The position numbers and the translations under genes are program-made. Shown piece by piece: positions 1-9,579 of a DNA stretch of 64,000 nucleotides. The number at the start of each line of letters is the position of its first letter. The first letter of the stretch is position 1. The DNA comes from Gammaproteobacteria bacterium 50_400_T64 (GTDB lineage: Bacteria; Pseudomonadota; Gammaproteobacteria; Pseudomonadales; Porticoccaceae): the NCBI GenBank assembly GCA_002162755.1, contig MAAS01000022.1, forward strand, positions 52,240 to 116,239, written 5' to 3'. The notes beneath the pieces are model-generated. The model was not told the origin of the DNA, searched no databases, and worked only from the letters and a program-made list of their open reading frames with translations.

Positions 1-1
1 G

Positions 2-1198
2 CGCTCCACCGTGGTTTTTGGCGGTGTAAAAATCAACCCACAAATGATGAAGCTACGTCGCGGTGTCGAAATACTGGTCGCCACCCCCGGTCGCCTGCTC
101 GACCTGCACAAACAAAATGCCATTAGCTTTAACGATGTTGAAGTGCTGGTGCTGGATGAAGCCGACCGCATGCTCGACATGGGCTTTATTCACGACATTA
201 AACGCATCATTTCGCTGATGCCGAAAAAGCGTCAGAACCTGCTGTTTTCTGCGACTTTTTCCAATGATATTCGCCACCTTGCTCGCGGCTTATTAAACAA
301 CCCGGTCGAGATCGACGTAGCACCACAGAACACCACCGCCACCAAGGTGGAGCAAAAGATTCACCCCGTCGACAAGGGCCGCAAAGCTGCCTTACTCAGC
401 CACTTGATTCGCAGCGAAGGCTGGCATCAGGCGCTGGTCTTTAGTCGCACCAAGCACGGTGCCAATAAGCTGGTTAAATTGCTCGAACGCGACAACATTC
501 ATGCTGCCGCGATTCACGGCAACAAAAGCCAGGCGCAACGCACCAAAGCCCTGGCCGAATTCAAAAAAGGCAAAGTTCAAATACTGGTTGCCACCGATAT
601 TGCCGCCCGCGGTATCGATATCGACCAACTGCCCCAGGTGGTCAACTTCGACCTGCCCAATGTCCCTGAGGATTATGTGCATAGGATTGGCCGCACCGCC
701 CGTGCAGGTTCCAGTGGTCATGCCGTATCTTTAGTCAGTGCCGACGAAATCAAGCAACTGAGTGATATTGAACGCCTGATTAAAAGCAAAATCGAACGCG
801 AAGAAGTGGAAGGCTTTGAACCCGAACACGCACTGCCCGAATCACGCTCCGGCCATCGCCCCACGCACAATGCTCAGCCGCGCCGCAGCTCGTCCAACAA
901 CAGCAATCGTAATGGACAAGGCCGCAATCAGCGCAATTCAGAAAACCGGCCCAGTGGCAATGGCGGGCAACGTCGTCGCTCGAGCCAGCAACGCGCCAGC
1001 TCCAGTGATGGCAATGGGAACGGAAATGGCAACGCCAGTGCTCGCGAAGCTAACGGCAACGGCTCTCGTCCAAACAATAATGCCAGTGGCCAGCAACGTC
1101 GTGCTAGCCAGAGCCGCCCAAACCAGAGCCGCCCCCAGCAAGAGCGCTCAGGCAATGTATTAGAAACCCATCGCGCCGTACCTTCGGGCAACCGCTAA
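2..1198 (+). CDS. rhlE: ATP-dependent RNA helicase RhlE-type (5' truncated by window edge)
   Basis: DEAD-box RNA helicase that unwinds short RNA duplexes during ribosome assembly or RNA turnover in the cytoplasm. The reading frame is open from base 2, so the N-terminal Q motif and Walker A lie outside the window. Visible in order: TPGRLLDL (motif Ib), DEAD with [14 protein letters not shown] (FSATF), motif IV ([14 protein letters not shown]), motif V ([11 protein letters not shown]) and motif VI ([10 protein letters not shown]). After about residue 275 comes a basic, low-complexity tail rich in Arg, Ser, Asn, Gly and Gln, as in RhlE-type helicases where it adds RNA affinity. A strong stem-loop terminator follows 28 bp after the stop. 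Family assignment is secure; the RhlE subgroup is inferred from the NPQMMKL stretch and the tail. Confidence 0.92.
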   Translation, partial: RSTVVFGGVKINPQMMKLRRGVEILVATPGRLLDLHKQNAISFNDVEVLVLDEADRMLDMGFIHDIKRIISLMPKKRQNLLFSATFSNDIRHLARGLLNNPVEIDVAPQNTTATKVEQKIHPVDKGRKAALLSHLIRSEGWHQALVFSRTKHGANKLVKLLERDNIHAAAIHGNKSQAQRTKALAEFKKGKVQILVATDIAARGIDIDQLPQVVNFDLPNVPEDYVHRIGRTARAGSSGHAVSLVSADEIKQLSDIERLIKSKIEREEVEGFEPEHALPESRSGHRPTHNAQPRRSSSNNSNRNGQGRNQRNSENRPSGNGGQRRRSSQQRASSSDGNGNGNGNASAREANGNGSRPNNNASGQQRRASQSRPNQSRPQQERSGNVLETHRAVPSGNR

Positions 1199-1225
1199 GT
1201 ACTTTAGGTTAAAAAGCGCCATACG

Positions 1226-1279
1226 CTACAAAGTAAAAAGCCCCGCTAGTTCTCACTAGCGGGGCTTTTTACTTTGTAG
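1226..1279. terminator. bidirectional intrinsic terminator after rhlE
   Basis: Two perfectly complementary 25-base arms (1226-1250 and 1255-1279) enclose a TCTC loop. The GC core GCCCCGCTAGT is flanked by an A-run on one side and a T-run on the other, so it can work in both directions. Confidence 0.9.
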
Positions 1280-1313
1280 TTTCTAACCATTAAATGCAGT
1301 CATTGTCAGGGAA

Positions 1314-1466
1314 TCAAGCCACCTTAACGCCGTTATCCCGCTTGTTCAGTACAGGTAAAACACCCTCGGCAAAAGCAGCCATACTTTGCTTGCAGTAATC
1401 GTAGTCCATACCCGCATAAGTAAAGAAACAATGCAGCTCGCCGAAACCATCAACGAGACACGCGGT
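1314..1466 (-). pseudogene. possible decayed C-terminal remnant of a flavin-dependent (LLM-like) oxidoreductase
   Basis: In one minus-strand frame about 50 codons read like a real protein end: GELHCFFTYAGMDYDYCK, then FAEGVLPVL, ending KVA and a TGA stop at 1314-1316. A stop codon (1467-1469) cuts the frame immediately upstream and there is no start codon or ribosome binding site. The ending with an 'FA..VLP' helix recalls luciferase-like monooxygenases, but this is a weak resemblance. The rest of 1280-1684 shows no supported gene. Confidence 0.25.
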
Positions 1467-1684
1467 TCATCCCCACGGATGTAGGGAACAGGTAGTAACT
1501 CACGTCCTGCTCTTGCGTTGCGGGCTTTGCTTTGCCCCAATACTGGTAACTACTGTCTAAATCCATTGACACAGCTCATTGCAGATTCGGTACTCAATCT
1601 AGCCATTCACCGAGTAAAGCGCAAGCTGCCAAAGCGCTCTTTAGTCCGTTACACTCGCATCACTTATTTTCTGGAGTTTTCACC

Positions 1685-2032
1685 ATGCCGCTTTCCGCAA
1701 CGGATTTAATTAACAACTTTGAAATGTATTTTGATGGCACCGATATGACCAACGCCAGCCTCTACTTATGTATTGATTCTGCCGTGGGAGAAAGTGGTGC
1801 TCAGGGCATTATTGAAGCAATGCGTGCTGGCAACCTATGGTCTTCCGATACGGCAAAAATAGTGCCCGCAGAGCACAAACCCATGTATGCCGAACAGATG
1901 GAATTTATAGGTTATGTGTCGGGCAAATGTGAGGATAAAGAGTTTCACGCCTCGGCTTATAATCACGAAAAATTCCCCTACAACACCGAGCGCTGGGAAG
2001 AATGGAAACGTTTTATTGCCGCTAATTATTAA
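1685..2032 (+). CDS. hypothetical protein, 115 aa
   Basis: No family recognised. The gene has a good ribosome binding site (TGGAGT, 9 bases before ATG), ends just before a terminator, and stands alone, so it is probably real. The protein is acidic, has no signal peptide or membrane segment, and is rich in aromatic residues near its C-terminus (FPYNTERWEEWKRF). Two Cys and several Met are spread out with no metal-binding pattern. It is likely a small soluble cytoplasmic protein of unknown role. Confidence 0.6.
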   Translation: MPLSATDLINNFEMYFDGTDMTNASLYLCIDSAVGESGAQGIIEAMRAGNLWSSDTAKIVPAEHKPMYAEQMEFIGYVSGKCEDKEFHASAYNHEKFPYNTERWEEWKRFIAANY

Positions 2033-2050
2033 CTTTTAAAGTAGATAAAA

Positions 2051-2084
2051 CAGGGGGGCCAGCATCAGCCCCTGCTTGTTTTTT
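2051..2084 (+). terminator. intrinsic terminator after the 115-aa gene
   Basis: CAGGGG (2051-2056) pairs with CCCCTG (2069-2074), followed by CTTG and a T-run (2079-2084). It lies 18 bases after the stop of the plus-strand gene and also faces the end of the convergent DUF2970 gene. Confidence 0.6.
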
Positions 2085-2090
2085 GATAGT

Positions 2091-2354
2091 TTATGCAACT
2101 GAAGACAGCACGGCACGAACCACCGCGACAACACTGACCACAAAAACTGTCGCGAAAATAATGCCGGAAAATATGAAGTGCAACGGTTTTCCCTGGCTAA
2201 AGTCTCTATTTTTATTTTCTTTTGATTGCACGCCAATCGCGGCGGCGAAGGTACTACCCAACACCTCGAAAAACGTCAGCGATTGTTTTTCATCCTTCTT
2301 TTCAATAAGCGGATTATCTATTGTGCTGTCTATCCCAGTATTTTCCATTTTCAT
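2091..2354 (-). CDS. DUF2970 family membrane protein
   Basis: Small protein of 87 aa with the DUF2970 pattern: a central 'VLGSTFAAAIGVQSKENKNRDF' type segment (GVQS then RDF), a 'GKPLHFI' turn, and a single C-terminal hydrophobic helix (about residues 57-82). It is predicted to sit in the inner membrane; function is unknown for the family. It lies 31 bp downstream of the convergently arranged flavoprotein stop on the same strand and could be separately expressed. Confidence 0.75.
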   Translation of the reverse strand: MKMENTGIDSTIDNPLIEKKDEKQSLTFFEVLGSTFAAAIGVQSKENKNRDFSQGKPLHFIFSGIIFATVFVVSVVAVVRAVLSSVA

Positions 2355-2385
2355 CTCCGATCATACAGCCATTACAAACTGCTGT

Positions 2386-3972
2386 TTATTTAGAGGATGT
2401 CAGGCGATCCGGCTTAGCCATTATTTCCTTACCTTTAAGCATTAAATCCCAATAGATAGCGGGTAGCATATAACGCTTAAACACCCAGCCAAATCGATTA
2501 GCTTTAGTGCCATCAAGCGGTAATGAGGGCAGTAATTTACCGCCATAACCAAATTCGGCCAGCACCACTTTGCCCTTTTCTACGGTAAGTGGGCAGGCAC
2601 CATAACCGTTGTAGGAGGCGGCCATTGGCTTGCCCAATTGCAGGGCCAATAAGTTGTCCGCCACCACGGGCACCTGTTTGCGCACAGCAGCTGCAGTCTT
2701 GGCATTGGGGGCATTAATCACATCACCCACACCAAAAATATTTTCGTACTTCACATGCTGTAGCGTATCGGGCTGCACCGCCAGCCAACCGGCCTCGTCA
2801 ACCAGCTCACTGCTACGAATGAAGTCGGGCGCTATTTGTGGCGGTACGACATGAATAAAATCAAATTCTTTAACCACTTCAGCACCACCTTGCTTAAAAC
2901 GTGCTGTTTTTGCGCTGCCATCTACCGCTAGAAGGGTCGACTGAAAATTTAGATCAACGCCGTAACGATCAATATACGTTTCGAGGGCAGGTACAAATGC
3001 GGGTACGCCAAAGAGAGCCGGTGTCGCGGTATGAAATTCAATATCAACGTTTTTTAGTTGTCCGCCCTTCTCCCAGTGGTGACCTGCAAGATACATAATT
3101 TTTTGCGGTGCACCGGCGCATTTAATGGGCATCGGCGGCTGGGTAAACAGGGCGCGGCCCGACTTCATATTTTGCAGGCACTGCCAGGTGTAACGGGCAT
3201 AGGGTAGTAGATAATTACTACTCACACCGTTGCGACCCAAAGTCTCCTCAAGACCTTCAATACCGGCCCAGTGCAGTTGTAAGCCAGGGCAAACAACCAA
3301 ATAGTCATAAGCAACACTACCGCCGTTATCAAGTTGTACGGTATTGCTCTCAGGCTGCACCTCGGTGACGGATGCCTTAAGCCACCGCACCCCACGGGGT
3401 ATTAATCTCGACTCGTCGCGAATGGTATTATCGGGCTGAAAACACCCGCCGCCGACCAAGGTGAATCCGGCCTGATAATAGTGCTTTTCAGAGGGTTCAA
3501 TAATGGAGATTTTCAGTGAAGCATCACGCTTCATCAGGCTTGCCGCCATTGAAATACCACCAGCGCCACCACCAATAATGACAATATTTGTCGTGCTGCC
3601 AACGCCCTGTACTGCGGCCTGAGCACTACCCGTATCAGTCACCAGCTCAGCTTTAGCGACTTCCCACAAAGTTGATGAACGCCGACCACTGCGACAATAG
3701 AGTAAAATGTCACCTTCGCGCTGTAATTGTACTGCGCAATCTTTGGCAAAACCTGCCGTATCAGCAGGTGATGACATCGGCATATAAACGAACGCCACCC
3801 CAAGATCACTAGCAGCGGCAGCCAGTGTTGACGATAGCGTCTGCCCACTTTCACCGTCGGGACGATTGCAGATGATCGTTTTAATACCCAGCGCGTGAGC
3901 CTGAGCTATATCATCGACTTCAAGTTGCCCGGCTACGAATACACCCGGTGCCAGTTGTTTGAACTTACTCAT
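2386..3972 (-). CDS. fusion of DUF442/TIGR01244-type sulfur transferase (phosphatase-like) and sulfide:quinone reductase-like flavoprotein
   Basis: Residues 1 to about 110 form a phosphatase-fold domain (TIGR01244/DUF442 type) with a Cys-containing P-loop 'LLYCRSGRRS'. The rest is an FAD/NAD-dependent oxidoreductase of the sulfide:quinone reductase type, with the Rossmann motif VIIGGGAGGISMA, then 'YYQAGFTLVGGG' and C-terminal 'GVGDVINAPNAKTAAAVRKQ'. Likely role is oxidation of sulfide to polysulfide or persulfide with electrons going to quinone, and transfer of the sulfane sulfur by the N-terminal domain. The ATG at 3972 is preferred over one eight codons earlier because GGGAG and GAGGG sit directly in front of it. 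Known fusions of this type exist in Proteobacteria. Confidence 0.85.
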   Translation of the reverse strand: MSKFKQLAPGVFVAGQLEVDDIAQAHALGIKTIICNRPDGESGQTLSSTLAAAASDLGVAFVYMPMSSPADTAGFAKDCAVQLQREGDILLYCRSGRRSSTLWEVAKAELVTDTGSAQAAVQGVGSTTNIVIIGGGAGGISMAASLMKRDASLKISIIEPSEKHYYQAGFTLVGGGCFQPDNTIRDESRLIPRGVRWLKASVTEVQPESNTVQLDNGGSVAYDYLVVCPGLQLHWAGIEGLEETLGRNGVSSNYLLPYARYTWQCLQNMKSGRALFTQPPMPIKCAGAPQKIMYLAGHHWEKGGQLKNVDIEFHTATPALFGVPAFVPALETYIDRYGVDLNFQSTLLAVDGSAKTARFKQGGAEVVKEFDFIHVVPPQIAPDFIRSSELVDEAGWLAVQPDTLQHVKYENIFGVGDVINAPNAKTAAAVRKQVPVVADNLLALQLGKPMAASYNGYGACPLTVEKGKVVLAEFGYGGKLLPSLPLDGTKANRFGWVFKRYMLPAIYWDLMLKGKEIMAKPDRLTSSK

Positions 3973-4459
3973 TTCCCTCACTCCCTTGATAGCCAAAATA
4001 TGGCGTAGAATTTAATTATTAAAATGACTTATCTCTGTAAAAGAAGTGCCAGGGTAAGCTTAATACTCAATCGCAACGGCCTATCGACAACAGTGAGCAC
4101 CCAACGCCTTCACCTCATTGCAAGAATATTACACCAGCACGCCTTTCTTATGAAATATCATTATATGCTAATAGTTATTAGCTATATATAGAAAGAACTG
4201 TGTATTGTTCTACTAAAATAGACAACAGCGGTAGATCGTGAAGAGCGATGACATAGAAACGAGCATTCTAAGGAGTGAAACGTCGCGGCATAAACCCATC
4301 ATTGACTAACGGGTATGCTGACTGAAAAAAGGGAGGGGGAAGAAAACAAAAAACTATCGCGATAAAGGCCGGTCTGCTAAAAGACCAATCTACTAATAAA
4401 GAAATTAGAAACAGGGCCCAACACCCCGCTCCCGTTAATTTCTTTGACTCAATGCGTAT
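3973..4459. other. intergenic region without a gene
   Basis: AT-rich 490-bp stretch. No coding potential is supported on either strand. A 10-base inverted repeat (AAAGAAATTA at 4398-4407 and TAATTTCTTT at 4436-4445) lies just past the end of the next minus-strand gene and could act as a weak terminator. Otherwise nothing is recognised. Confidence 0.4.
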
Positions 4460-5011
4460 TTAAAATCCAGCAACACCCTTGTCGAGCTGCACACCGAAGC
4501 TATTCAGGGCCATCGACACCATGTTGTACTGGCCGACGGTAAACACCACATCCATCAGCTGTTGCTCATTATAGCGTTCACTTAACGCTGCCCAGGTACT
4601 GTCGCTAACGCAAGTATCACTGTGTAATTCATCCACTGCGCGTAACAGGCTCGCGTCAAAGTCACTCCAGCCCGCTGCTGAAGCACCCTCTTTAACGCGG
4701 GCTATTTCCTCATCGCTGAGTCCCGCATCCCGGGCAAAAATCACATGCTGCCCCCACTCGTATTCCGCCTGGCACAACCAACCAATGCGCAGGATGAGAA
4801 TCTCCCGCTCGCGGGGAGCCAGTGTCGAGGTATCGCCCATAATATGGTAGGCCCAGGTGGTGAATTTCTGCGTCGCCTGCCAATGGCGAGACAAGGTACC
4901 CAGCACATTATAAAAAGGCCCATCCCGCTTAATGGGTTCGAGCATTTCACGCTGCTCATCTGTCCACTCACTTTCTTTCAGTGGATGAACTCTTGGTTCT
5001 GATAATTTCAT
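4460..5011 (-). CDS. carboxymuconolactone decarboxylase / AhpD-like family protein
   Basis: 183 aa, all-helical alkylhydroperoxidase D-like fold. The diagnostic segment is 'LAPREREILILRIGWLCQAEYEWGQH': the REREI helix, then a Cys in 'WLCQAEYEWGQHV' with the family's E-x2-W-x2-H pattern. Family members act as peroxidases with a Cys pair or as decarboxylases. Here only one Cys is at the active helix, so peroxidase activity is doubtful. Soluble cytoplasmic protein. The trxC gene on the same strand lies about 50 bp upstream, which could make it the last gene of a trxC-containing unit. Confidence 0.85.
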   Translation of the reverse strand: MKLSEPRVHPLKESEWTDEQREMLEPIKRDGPFYNVLGTLSRHWQATQKFTTWAYHIMGDTSTLAPREREILILRIGWLCQAEYEWGQHVIFARDAGLSDEEIARVKEGASAAGWSDFDASLLRAVDELHSDTCVSDSTWAALSERYNEQQLMDVVFTVGQYNMVSMALNSFGVQLDKGVAGF

Positions 5012-5058
5012 TGTTTTGCCTATTTAATTATTATTTATTGGCAACAGGATATTACGAT

Positions 5059-5493
5059 TTAGAGGACACTTTCTACCCAGCGAACAATCTCCCCCTGCGG
5101 CATAGCCCCTGATTGCCTGGCAATCTCTTTACCACCCACAAAAACGATGAGAGTGGGAATGCCGCGAATCGCCAGGGCACTACCCACCGAGGGGTCCTGT
5201 TCGGTGTTGAATTTGGCTACGCGAACGCGGGGTTCAAGTTGCTTTGCTGCCTGTTCATAGGCTGGCGCCATCGCTTTACAGGGGCCGCACCAAGGTGCCC
5301 AAAAATCGACCACTACGGGGATATCATTACGGCTAATGACTTTCTGGTAATTCGCCGCATTTAATGCCTGGGGTGCATGGCCAAACAAGCTCTGCTGACA
5401 CTTGCCACATTTAGGGCTACTGCTGAGCTTGTCATTCGGCACGCGATTTATTCCCAGGCACAGGGGGCAAACGATATGAACGGGGGCTGTCAT
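5059..5493 (-). CDS. trxC: thioredoxin 2 (TrxC)
   Basis: 144-aa cytoplasmic thiol-disulfide reductase. An N-terminal zinc finger is formed by two CxxC pairs (CPLC and CGKC), followed by a thioredoxin fold with the active site WCGPC in 'VDFWAPWCGPCK' and the cis-Pro loop 'IRGIPTL'. The zinc finger separates TrxC from TrxA. In other bacteria it is induced by oxidative stress and reduces disulfides. Its start codon overlaps the stop codon of cbpM (ATGA), so the two are translationally coupled. Confidence 0.95.
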   Translation of the reverse strand: MTAPVHIVCPLCLGINRVPNDKLSSSPKCGKCQQSLFGHAPQALNAANYQKVISRNDIPVVVDFWAPWCGPCKAMAPAYEQAAKQLEPRVRVAKFNTEQDPSVGSALAIRGIPTLIVFVGGKEIARQSGAMPQGEIVRWVESVL

Positions 5494-5804
5494 AGTTGTA
5501 AATCCTTTAAACGGAGGCGAAGGGCGTCAACCTCATCAAGTAATTCTAAAATAACAGCAACCCCCGCCAGATTAATGCCCAAATCTGCCTGTAAGCGGCG
5601 GGCTTTACGGGTACGCTGAATACTTAAACCGGGGAAGTACCACTGGGTCATTTCCTCGCCATGGGGTTGAATAACGCCTTCTTCGACCAGCTCGATAACA
5701 TAATCTGCGTGTACTGCACACACGCGACAGAGCTGCGACAGCGTCAGGCCTGAGTCAATATCAATAATGACACCGACCTGAATTTCATATTCATTGTTTG
5801 TCAT
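5490..5804 (-). CDS. cbpM: chaperone modulatory protein CbpM
   Basis: 104 aa MerR-like small protein that binds the J domain of CbpA and inhibits it. It has the typical 'LSQLCRVCAVHADYVIELVEEGVIQP' type N-terminal helix-turn-helix, the 'WYFPGLSIQRTRKARRLQADLGINLAGVAVILELLDE' middle part and a C-terminal helix. It lies between cbpA (5 bp upstream) and trxC (4-bp overlap), the arrangement expected for a cbpA-cbpM operon. Confidence 0.9.
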   Translation of the reverse strand: MTNNEYEIQVGVIIDIDSGLTLSQLCRVCAVHADYVIELVEEGVIQPHGEEMTQWYFPGLSIQRTRKARRLQADLGINLAGVAVILELLDEVDALRLRLKDLQL

Positions 5805-5809
5805 ACGCT

Positions 5810-6751
5810 TTAAACCCCCAGCTCTGCACGCGGATTAAATGCTAGATCCTGCGCCATCGTCTGATACGCTTTTTCTGCCTCTGGGCTATCAGCGGGCGGC
5901 AACACGACCTTTAACACCACATAAAAATGGCCCGGTGTTTTACCCGATAAACCCTTGTCTTTAAAACGCAGTTTTTTACCGTGGGCAGATCCGGCAGGAA
6001 TTTTCACATCCACCAGCCCACTGGGTGTCGGTACTTTAATACTAGCACCGAGCGCCATTTCCCAAGGGGCGACGGGCACATCAATAGAAATATCCGCACC
6101 GTCGAGCCGATACAGCGGGTGTTTTTTAAATTCGACATCGAGATATAAATTACCGGCCTTGCCGTCCCCAGCACCGGGGTCGCCCTGACCCGCCAAACGA
6201 ATACTCTGCCCCGGTGCAATACCTTTGGGAATTTTAATATTCAGTACACGCTCACGGGTTTTAACATGACCCTGGGGATCGACTTCCGGTACATGAAAGG
6301 TAATCTTACGAGTCGCGCCATTGAGGGAATCCTCCAGATCAATAACCACCCGGGCATGGCGATCGCCACCCTGCTGAGAATGAGGATGCTGCCTGCCGGC
6401 ATCGCGAAAGCTTTGACCAAATAACGACTCAAAAAAATCGCTGTAAGCCTCTCCACCGCCCTGAGTAAAACCACCGCCGCTAAACTCAAAACCCGTATCC
6501 CAATCCGGCGGCGCATTAAAGTCCTGACCACCCTGCCAATTGGCCCCAAGCTGATCGTAAGCGGCACGTTTTTCCGGGTCTTTTAAGACTTCGTAGGCTT
6601 CACCCAACGCCTTGAATTTTTGCTCGGCATCGTCTTCTTTACTGACATCAGGGTGATATTTGCGCGCCAGCTTGCGATAGGCGCGCTTAATCTCATCCTG
6701 AGTCACATCGCGAGCGAGTCCCAGCGTGTCGTAATAGTCTTTAAATTCCAT
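5810..6751 (-). CDS. cbpA: curved DNA-binding protein / DnaJ-type co-chaperone CbpA
   Basis: 313 aa Hsp40. The N-terminal J domain (about residues 4-70) carries the HPD tripeptide in 'ARKYHPDVSKED'. A Gly/Phe-rich linker follows (about 75-130), then two beta-barrel substrate-binding domains (about 130-300), with no zinc-finger domain, which makes it CbpA rather than DnaJ. It stimulates DnaK and, in E. coli, also binds curved DNA. It is first in the cbpA-cbpM-trxC cluster. Joining a thioredoxin to the chaperone pair suggests a shared proteotoxic or oxidative stress role. Confidence 0.93.
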   Translation of the reverse strand: MEFKDYYDTLGLARDVTQDEIKRAYRKLARKYHPDVSKEDDAEQKFKALGEAYEVLKDPEKRAAYDQLGANWQGGQDFNAPPDWDTGFEFSGGGFTQGGGEAYSDFFESLFGQSFRDAGRQHPHSQQGGDRHARVVIDLEDSLNGATRKITFHVPEVDPQGHVKTRERVLNIKIPKGIAPGQSIRLAGQGDPGAGDGKAGNLYLDVEFKKHPLYRLDGADISIDVPVAPWEMALGASIKVPTPSGLVDVKIPAGSAHGKKLRFKDKGLSGKTPGHFYVVLKVVLPPADSPEAEKAYQTMAQDLAFNPRAELGV

Positions 6752-6886
6752 TGATTATTAACCACCCTTGTAGCCTGTCTATTACAACATGGGTACGAAG
6801 GGCGATTAAATCAAGTATTCATTATAAAAAGGACTGCAGAATAGGGTTCCTAAATAGCGCTATCGCCTCACTTTTAAATCAGCCTT

Positions 6887-9562
6887 TTAAACTAGGCTTT
6901 TATTAACAATTTCGTAGACATCTTTTGACAAGCCCGGCTTGGCCAGGACCCGCTGTAACTCAGCCTTCATGCGTCCACCGGCAAGTTCTGGGTACTTGCG
7001 CCACTTGGTCAGCGGCGTAATCAAACGCGAGGCAATTTGCGGATTAAGGTCGTCTAAAATTAGCACCTGATCCGCTAAAAAGATGTAGGCCTCACCTTCA
7101 CCAGCATGAAAATTAACAGCATTGCCCGAGCAAAAAGCGGCAATTAATGCCCGTACTTTATTGGGATTTTTCATATCAAAAGCGCTATGTTCCATTAACG
7201 CTTTCACACGGTTCAAACCATCCGGCACGGTGCTCAAGGCCTGTATTTGAAACCATTGATTAACCACCAAGCTTTCATTGAGCCAGTGCGAATAAAATGT
7301 AAACAAGGCCTGTTTAGCCAGCTTTTGCGCGGCCGGAGCCGAACAATTAACCAGCCCGACCAATGCCGTGCTGGTGTCTGTCATATTGTCGGCATTATGA
7401 AATTGCGCATAGGCCAGTTGAATGGCATCGCTATCGCCGGTTTGTAATAAATAAGCCAGCGCCGTATTTTTCAAACTGCGCTGTGCTATCTGTGTACCAG
7501 TGGCAGAATACTTTTCTGCACTTTTTAGGGCTGCACTATTGGCCTGATAAATAGCCAAAAATTCACTGTGCAGTGCATCGGCCAGTGTTTGCCGTGCAAA
7601 TTGTCGAGCACTATGAATAGCCGCGACTTCTATCACCTCGGCCACTTCACTGAGATAAGCCTCGCTGGGCAGCGCCAGCATTAAAGCGACCATGGCTGGG
7701 TCGGCACCTTCATCATTCAGAAGGGCGCGATAGGCTTCGATTAAACGCCCATCAAGCACCAGTTCACGATCGGCCAGCACGTCATCAATCAGTCCCTGTA
7801 GTATGCCTAGCGCCAGTTTATTGCAGGCCTCCCAACGATTAAAACTGTCACTGTCGTAGCGCATTAAATGCAAGAGTTGGTCGCGACTGTAGGGGAAGTC
7901 CAGTTTTACCGGCGCGGAAAAACCACGCAGCAAAGAGGGAATGGGCTCTTCGACGACGTTTTCAAAAACCAGGGTATTTGTTGCTTCCGTCAATTCATAA
8001 GTGATTTGAGTTTCGCCATTGGCGTGACCACTTAAGTGCAAGGGTAAATCGCCCATGGCACCGACAAGACCCAAACGAATCGGCACATGGAAGGGCTCCT
8101 TTTCAGCCGACTCAGGTGTCGCGGGGCAGCTTTGGCTTAGGTGCAAACGATAGGTTTGCGCAGCAGCATCATACTCACCACTGACGACAAGACGAGGCGT
8201 GCCACCCTGGTGATACCAGTGCATAAAGGTGGTGAAATCTCGGCCGCTGACTTCTGTCATCGCGGCAATAAAATCATCGATGGTCGCCGCTTCGCCGTCA
8301 TGGCGTTCGAAATATAAATCACTGCCGGCACGGAATAACTCGGGCCCCAACAGGGTGTGGATCATGCGCACCACTTCAGCGCCCTTTTCATAAATAGTCA
8401 GGGTGTAGAAGTTGGAGATTTCCATATACGAAGCCGGCTGCACCGGGTGGGCCGTGGGGCCGCCATCTTCAGCAAATTGCAGAGTACGTAAAAAGTTAAC
8501 ATCCTCCACACGTTTAACGGTAGGCGAACCCATATCTGCCGAAAACTCCGCATCACGAAAGACGGTAAAGCCTTCTTTTAAACTGAGCTGAAACCAGTCG
8601 CGGCAGGTCACCCGATTGCCCGACCAGTTGTGAAAATATTCGTGGGCAACGACGGCCTCTACTCGCTGAAAACCGGCATCCGTCGTCGTTTCTGCCTTTG
8701 CCAATACGCAGGAGGTATTAAAAATATTCAGGCCTTTGTTTTCCATTGCGCCCATGTTGAAATCGTCAACGGCGACGACCATAAAAATATCCAGGTCGTA
8801 TTCCCGTCCATAAACTTCTTCATCCCAGGTCATGGCATTTTTCAGGGATTGCATGGCGTGGTCGCATTTATCGAGATCTTTCTCCTCGACATAAATGCGC
8901 AGGGCAATGTCACGACCACTCATGGTAGTAAAGCTATCTTCAATGCAGCTTAAACTACCGGCAACCAGGGCAAAAAGATAAGCCGGTTTTTTGAAGGGGT
9001 CATGCCAGGTCACCCAGTGGCGACCGTCCGGCATGTCACCACTGTCGACGGGATTACCGTTAGACAGTAGCAGCGGGTACTGGCTTTTATCGGCTTCAAC
9101 CGTGGTGGTGAATTCCGACATCACATCGGGCCGGTCGAGATACCAGGTGATTTTGCGAAAGCCCTCGGCCTCACACTGGGTGCAGTACATGGTTTGAGAT
9201 TTATAGAGACCTTCCAGAGACGTATTGTCCTGGGGTTTGATAGCGACCACCGACTCCAGTAAAAACTGCTCGGGTACCTGATGGATGACCAGCTCTTCGG
9301 CACCGAGCTGATATTGATCAGCGCTTAATGCCTGCCCATCAATAGCCAGTGAGCGGAAGTCCAGCTCCTGCCCATGAAGGCGCAAAGTACTTTCTGCTGC
9401 ACTCGCTTCAGCATTGGGATTGCGTCGAAATTGCAGCGCCGCCTTAACCAGGGTTTCATCGTCACCAAGTTCAAAACGCAGCTCGGTTTTATCGATTAAA
9501 TACAGCGGTGGTTTGTAATCTTCGAGACGAATAGTTTTGGGCTGGGAATCTCTTAGTGACAT
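6887..9562 (-). CDS. pepN: aminopeptidase N (M1 family)
   Basis: 891 aa zinc metallo-aminopeptidase that trims N-terminal residues from peptides in the cytoplasm. It shows the exopeptidase motif GAMEN ('NMGAMENKGLN') and the zinc site HEYFHNW with the downstream Glu in 'SLKEGFTVFRDAEFS' (HExxH-x18-E). N-terminal beta domain, catalytic domain and the C-terminal helical DUF3458 domain are all present, and the length matches E. coli PepN. Start is ATG with the sequence TGGAG a short distance upstream. It stands as a single gene on the minus strand. Confidence 0.96.
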   Translation of the reverse strand: MSLRDSQPKTIRLEDYKPPLYLIDKTELRFELGDDETLVKAALQFRRNPNAEASAAESTLRLHGQELDFRSLAIDGQALSADQYQLGAEELVIHQVPEQFLLESVVAIKPQDNTSLEGLYKSQTMYCTQCEAEGFRKITWYLDRPDVMSEFTTTVEADKSQYPLLLSNGNPVDSGDMPDGRHWVTWHDPFKKPAYLFALVAGSLSCIEDSFTTMSGRDIALRIYVEEKDLDKCDHAMQSLKNAMTWDEEVYGREYDLDIFMVVAVDDFNMGAMENKGLNIFNTSCVLAKAETTTDAGFQRVEAVVAHEYFHNWSGNRVTCRDWFQLSLKEGFTVFRDAEFSADMGSPTVKRVEDVNFLRTLQFAEDGGPTAHPVQPASYMEISNFYTLTIYEKGAEVVRMIHTLLGPELFRAGSDLYFERHDGEAATIDDFIAAMTEVSGRDFTTFMHWYHQGGTPRLVVSGEYDAAAQTYRLHLSQSCPATPESAEKEPFHVPIRLGLVGAMGDLPLHLSGHANGETQITYELTEATNTLVFENVVEEPIPSLLRGFSAPVKLDFPYSRDQLLHLMRYDSDSFNRWEACNKLALGILQGLIDDVLADRELVLDGRLIEAYRALLNDEGADPAMVALMLALPSEAYLSEVAEVIEVAAIHSARQFARQTLADALHSEFLAIYQANSAALKSAEKYSATGTQIAQRSLKNTALAYLLQTGDSDAIQLAYAQFHNADNMTDTSTALVGLVNCSAPAAQKLAKQALFTFYSHWLNESLVVNQWFQIQALSTVPDGLNRVKALMEHSAFDMKNPNKVRALIAAFCSGNAVNFHAGEGEAYIFLADQVLILDDLNPQIASRLITPLTKWRKYPELAGGRMKAELQRVLAKPGLSKDVYEIVNKSLV

Positions 9563-9579
9563 GGGTGTAACTCCAAAAA

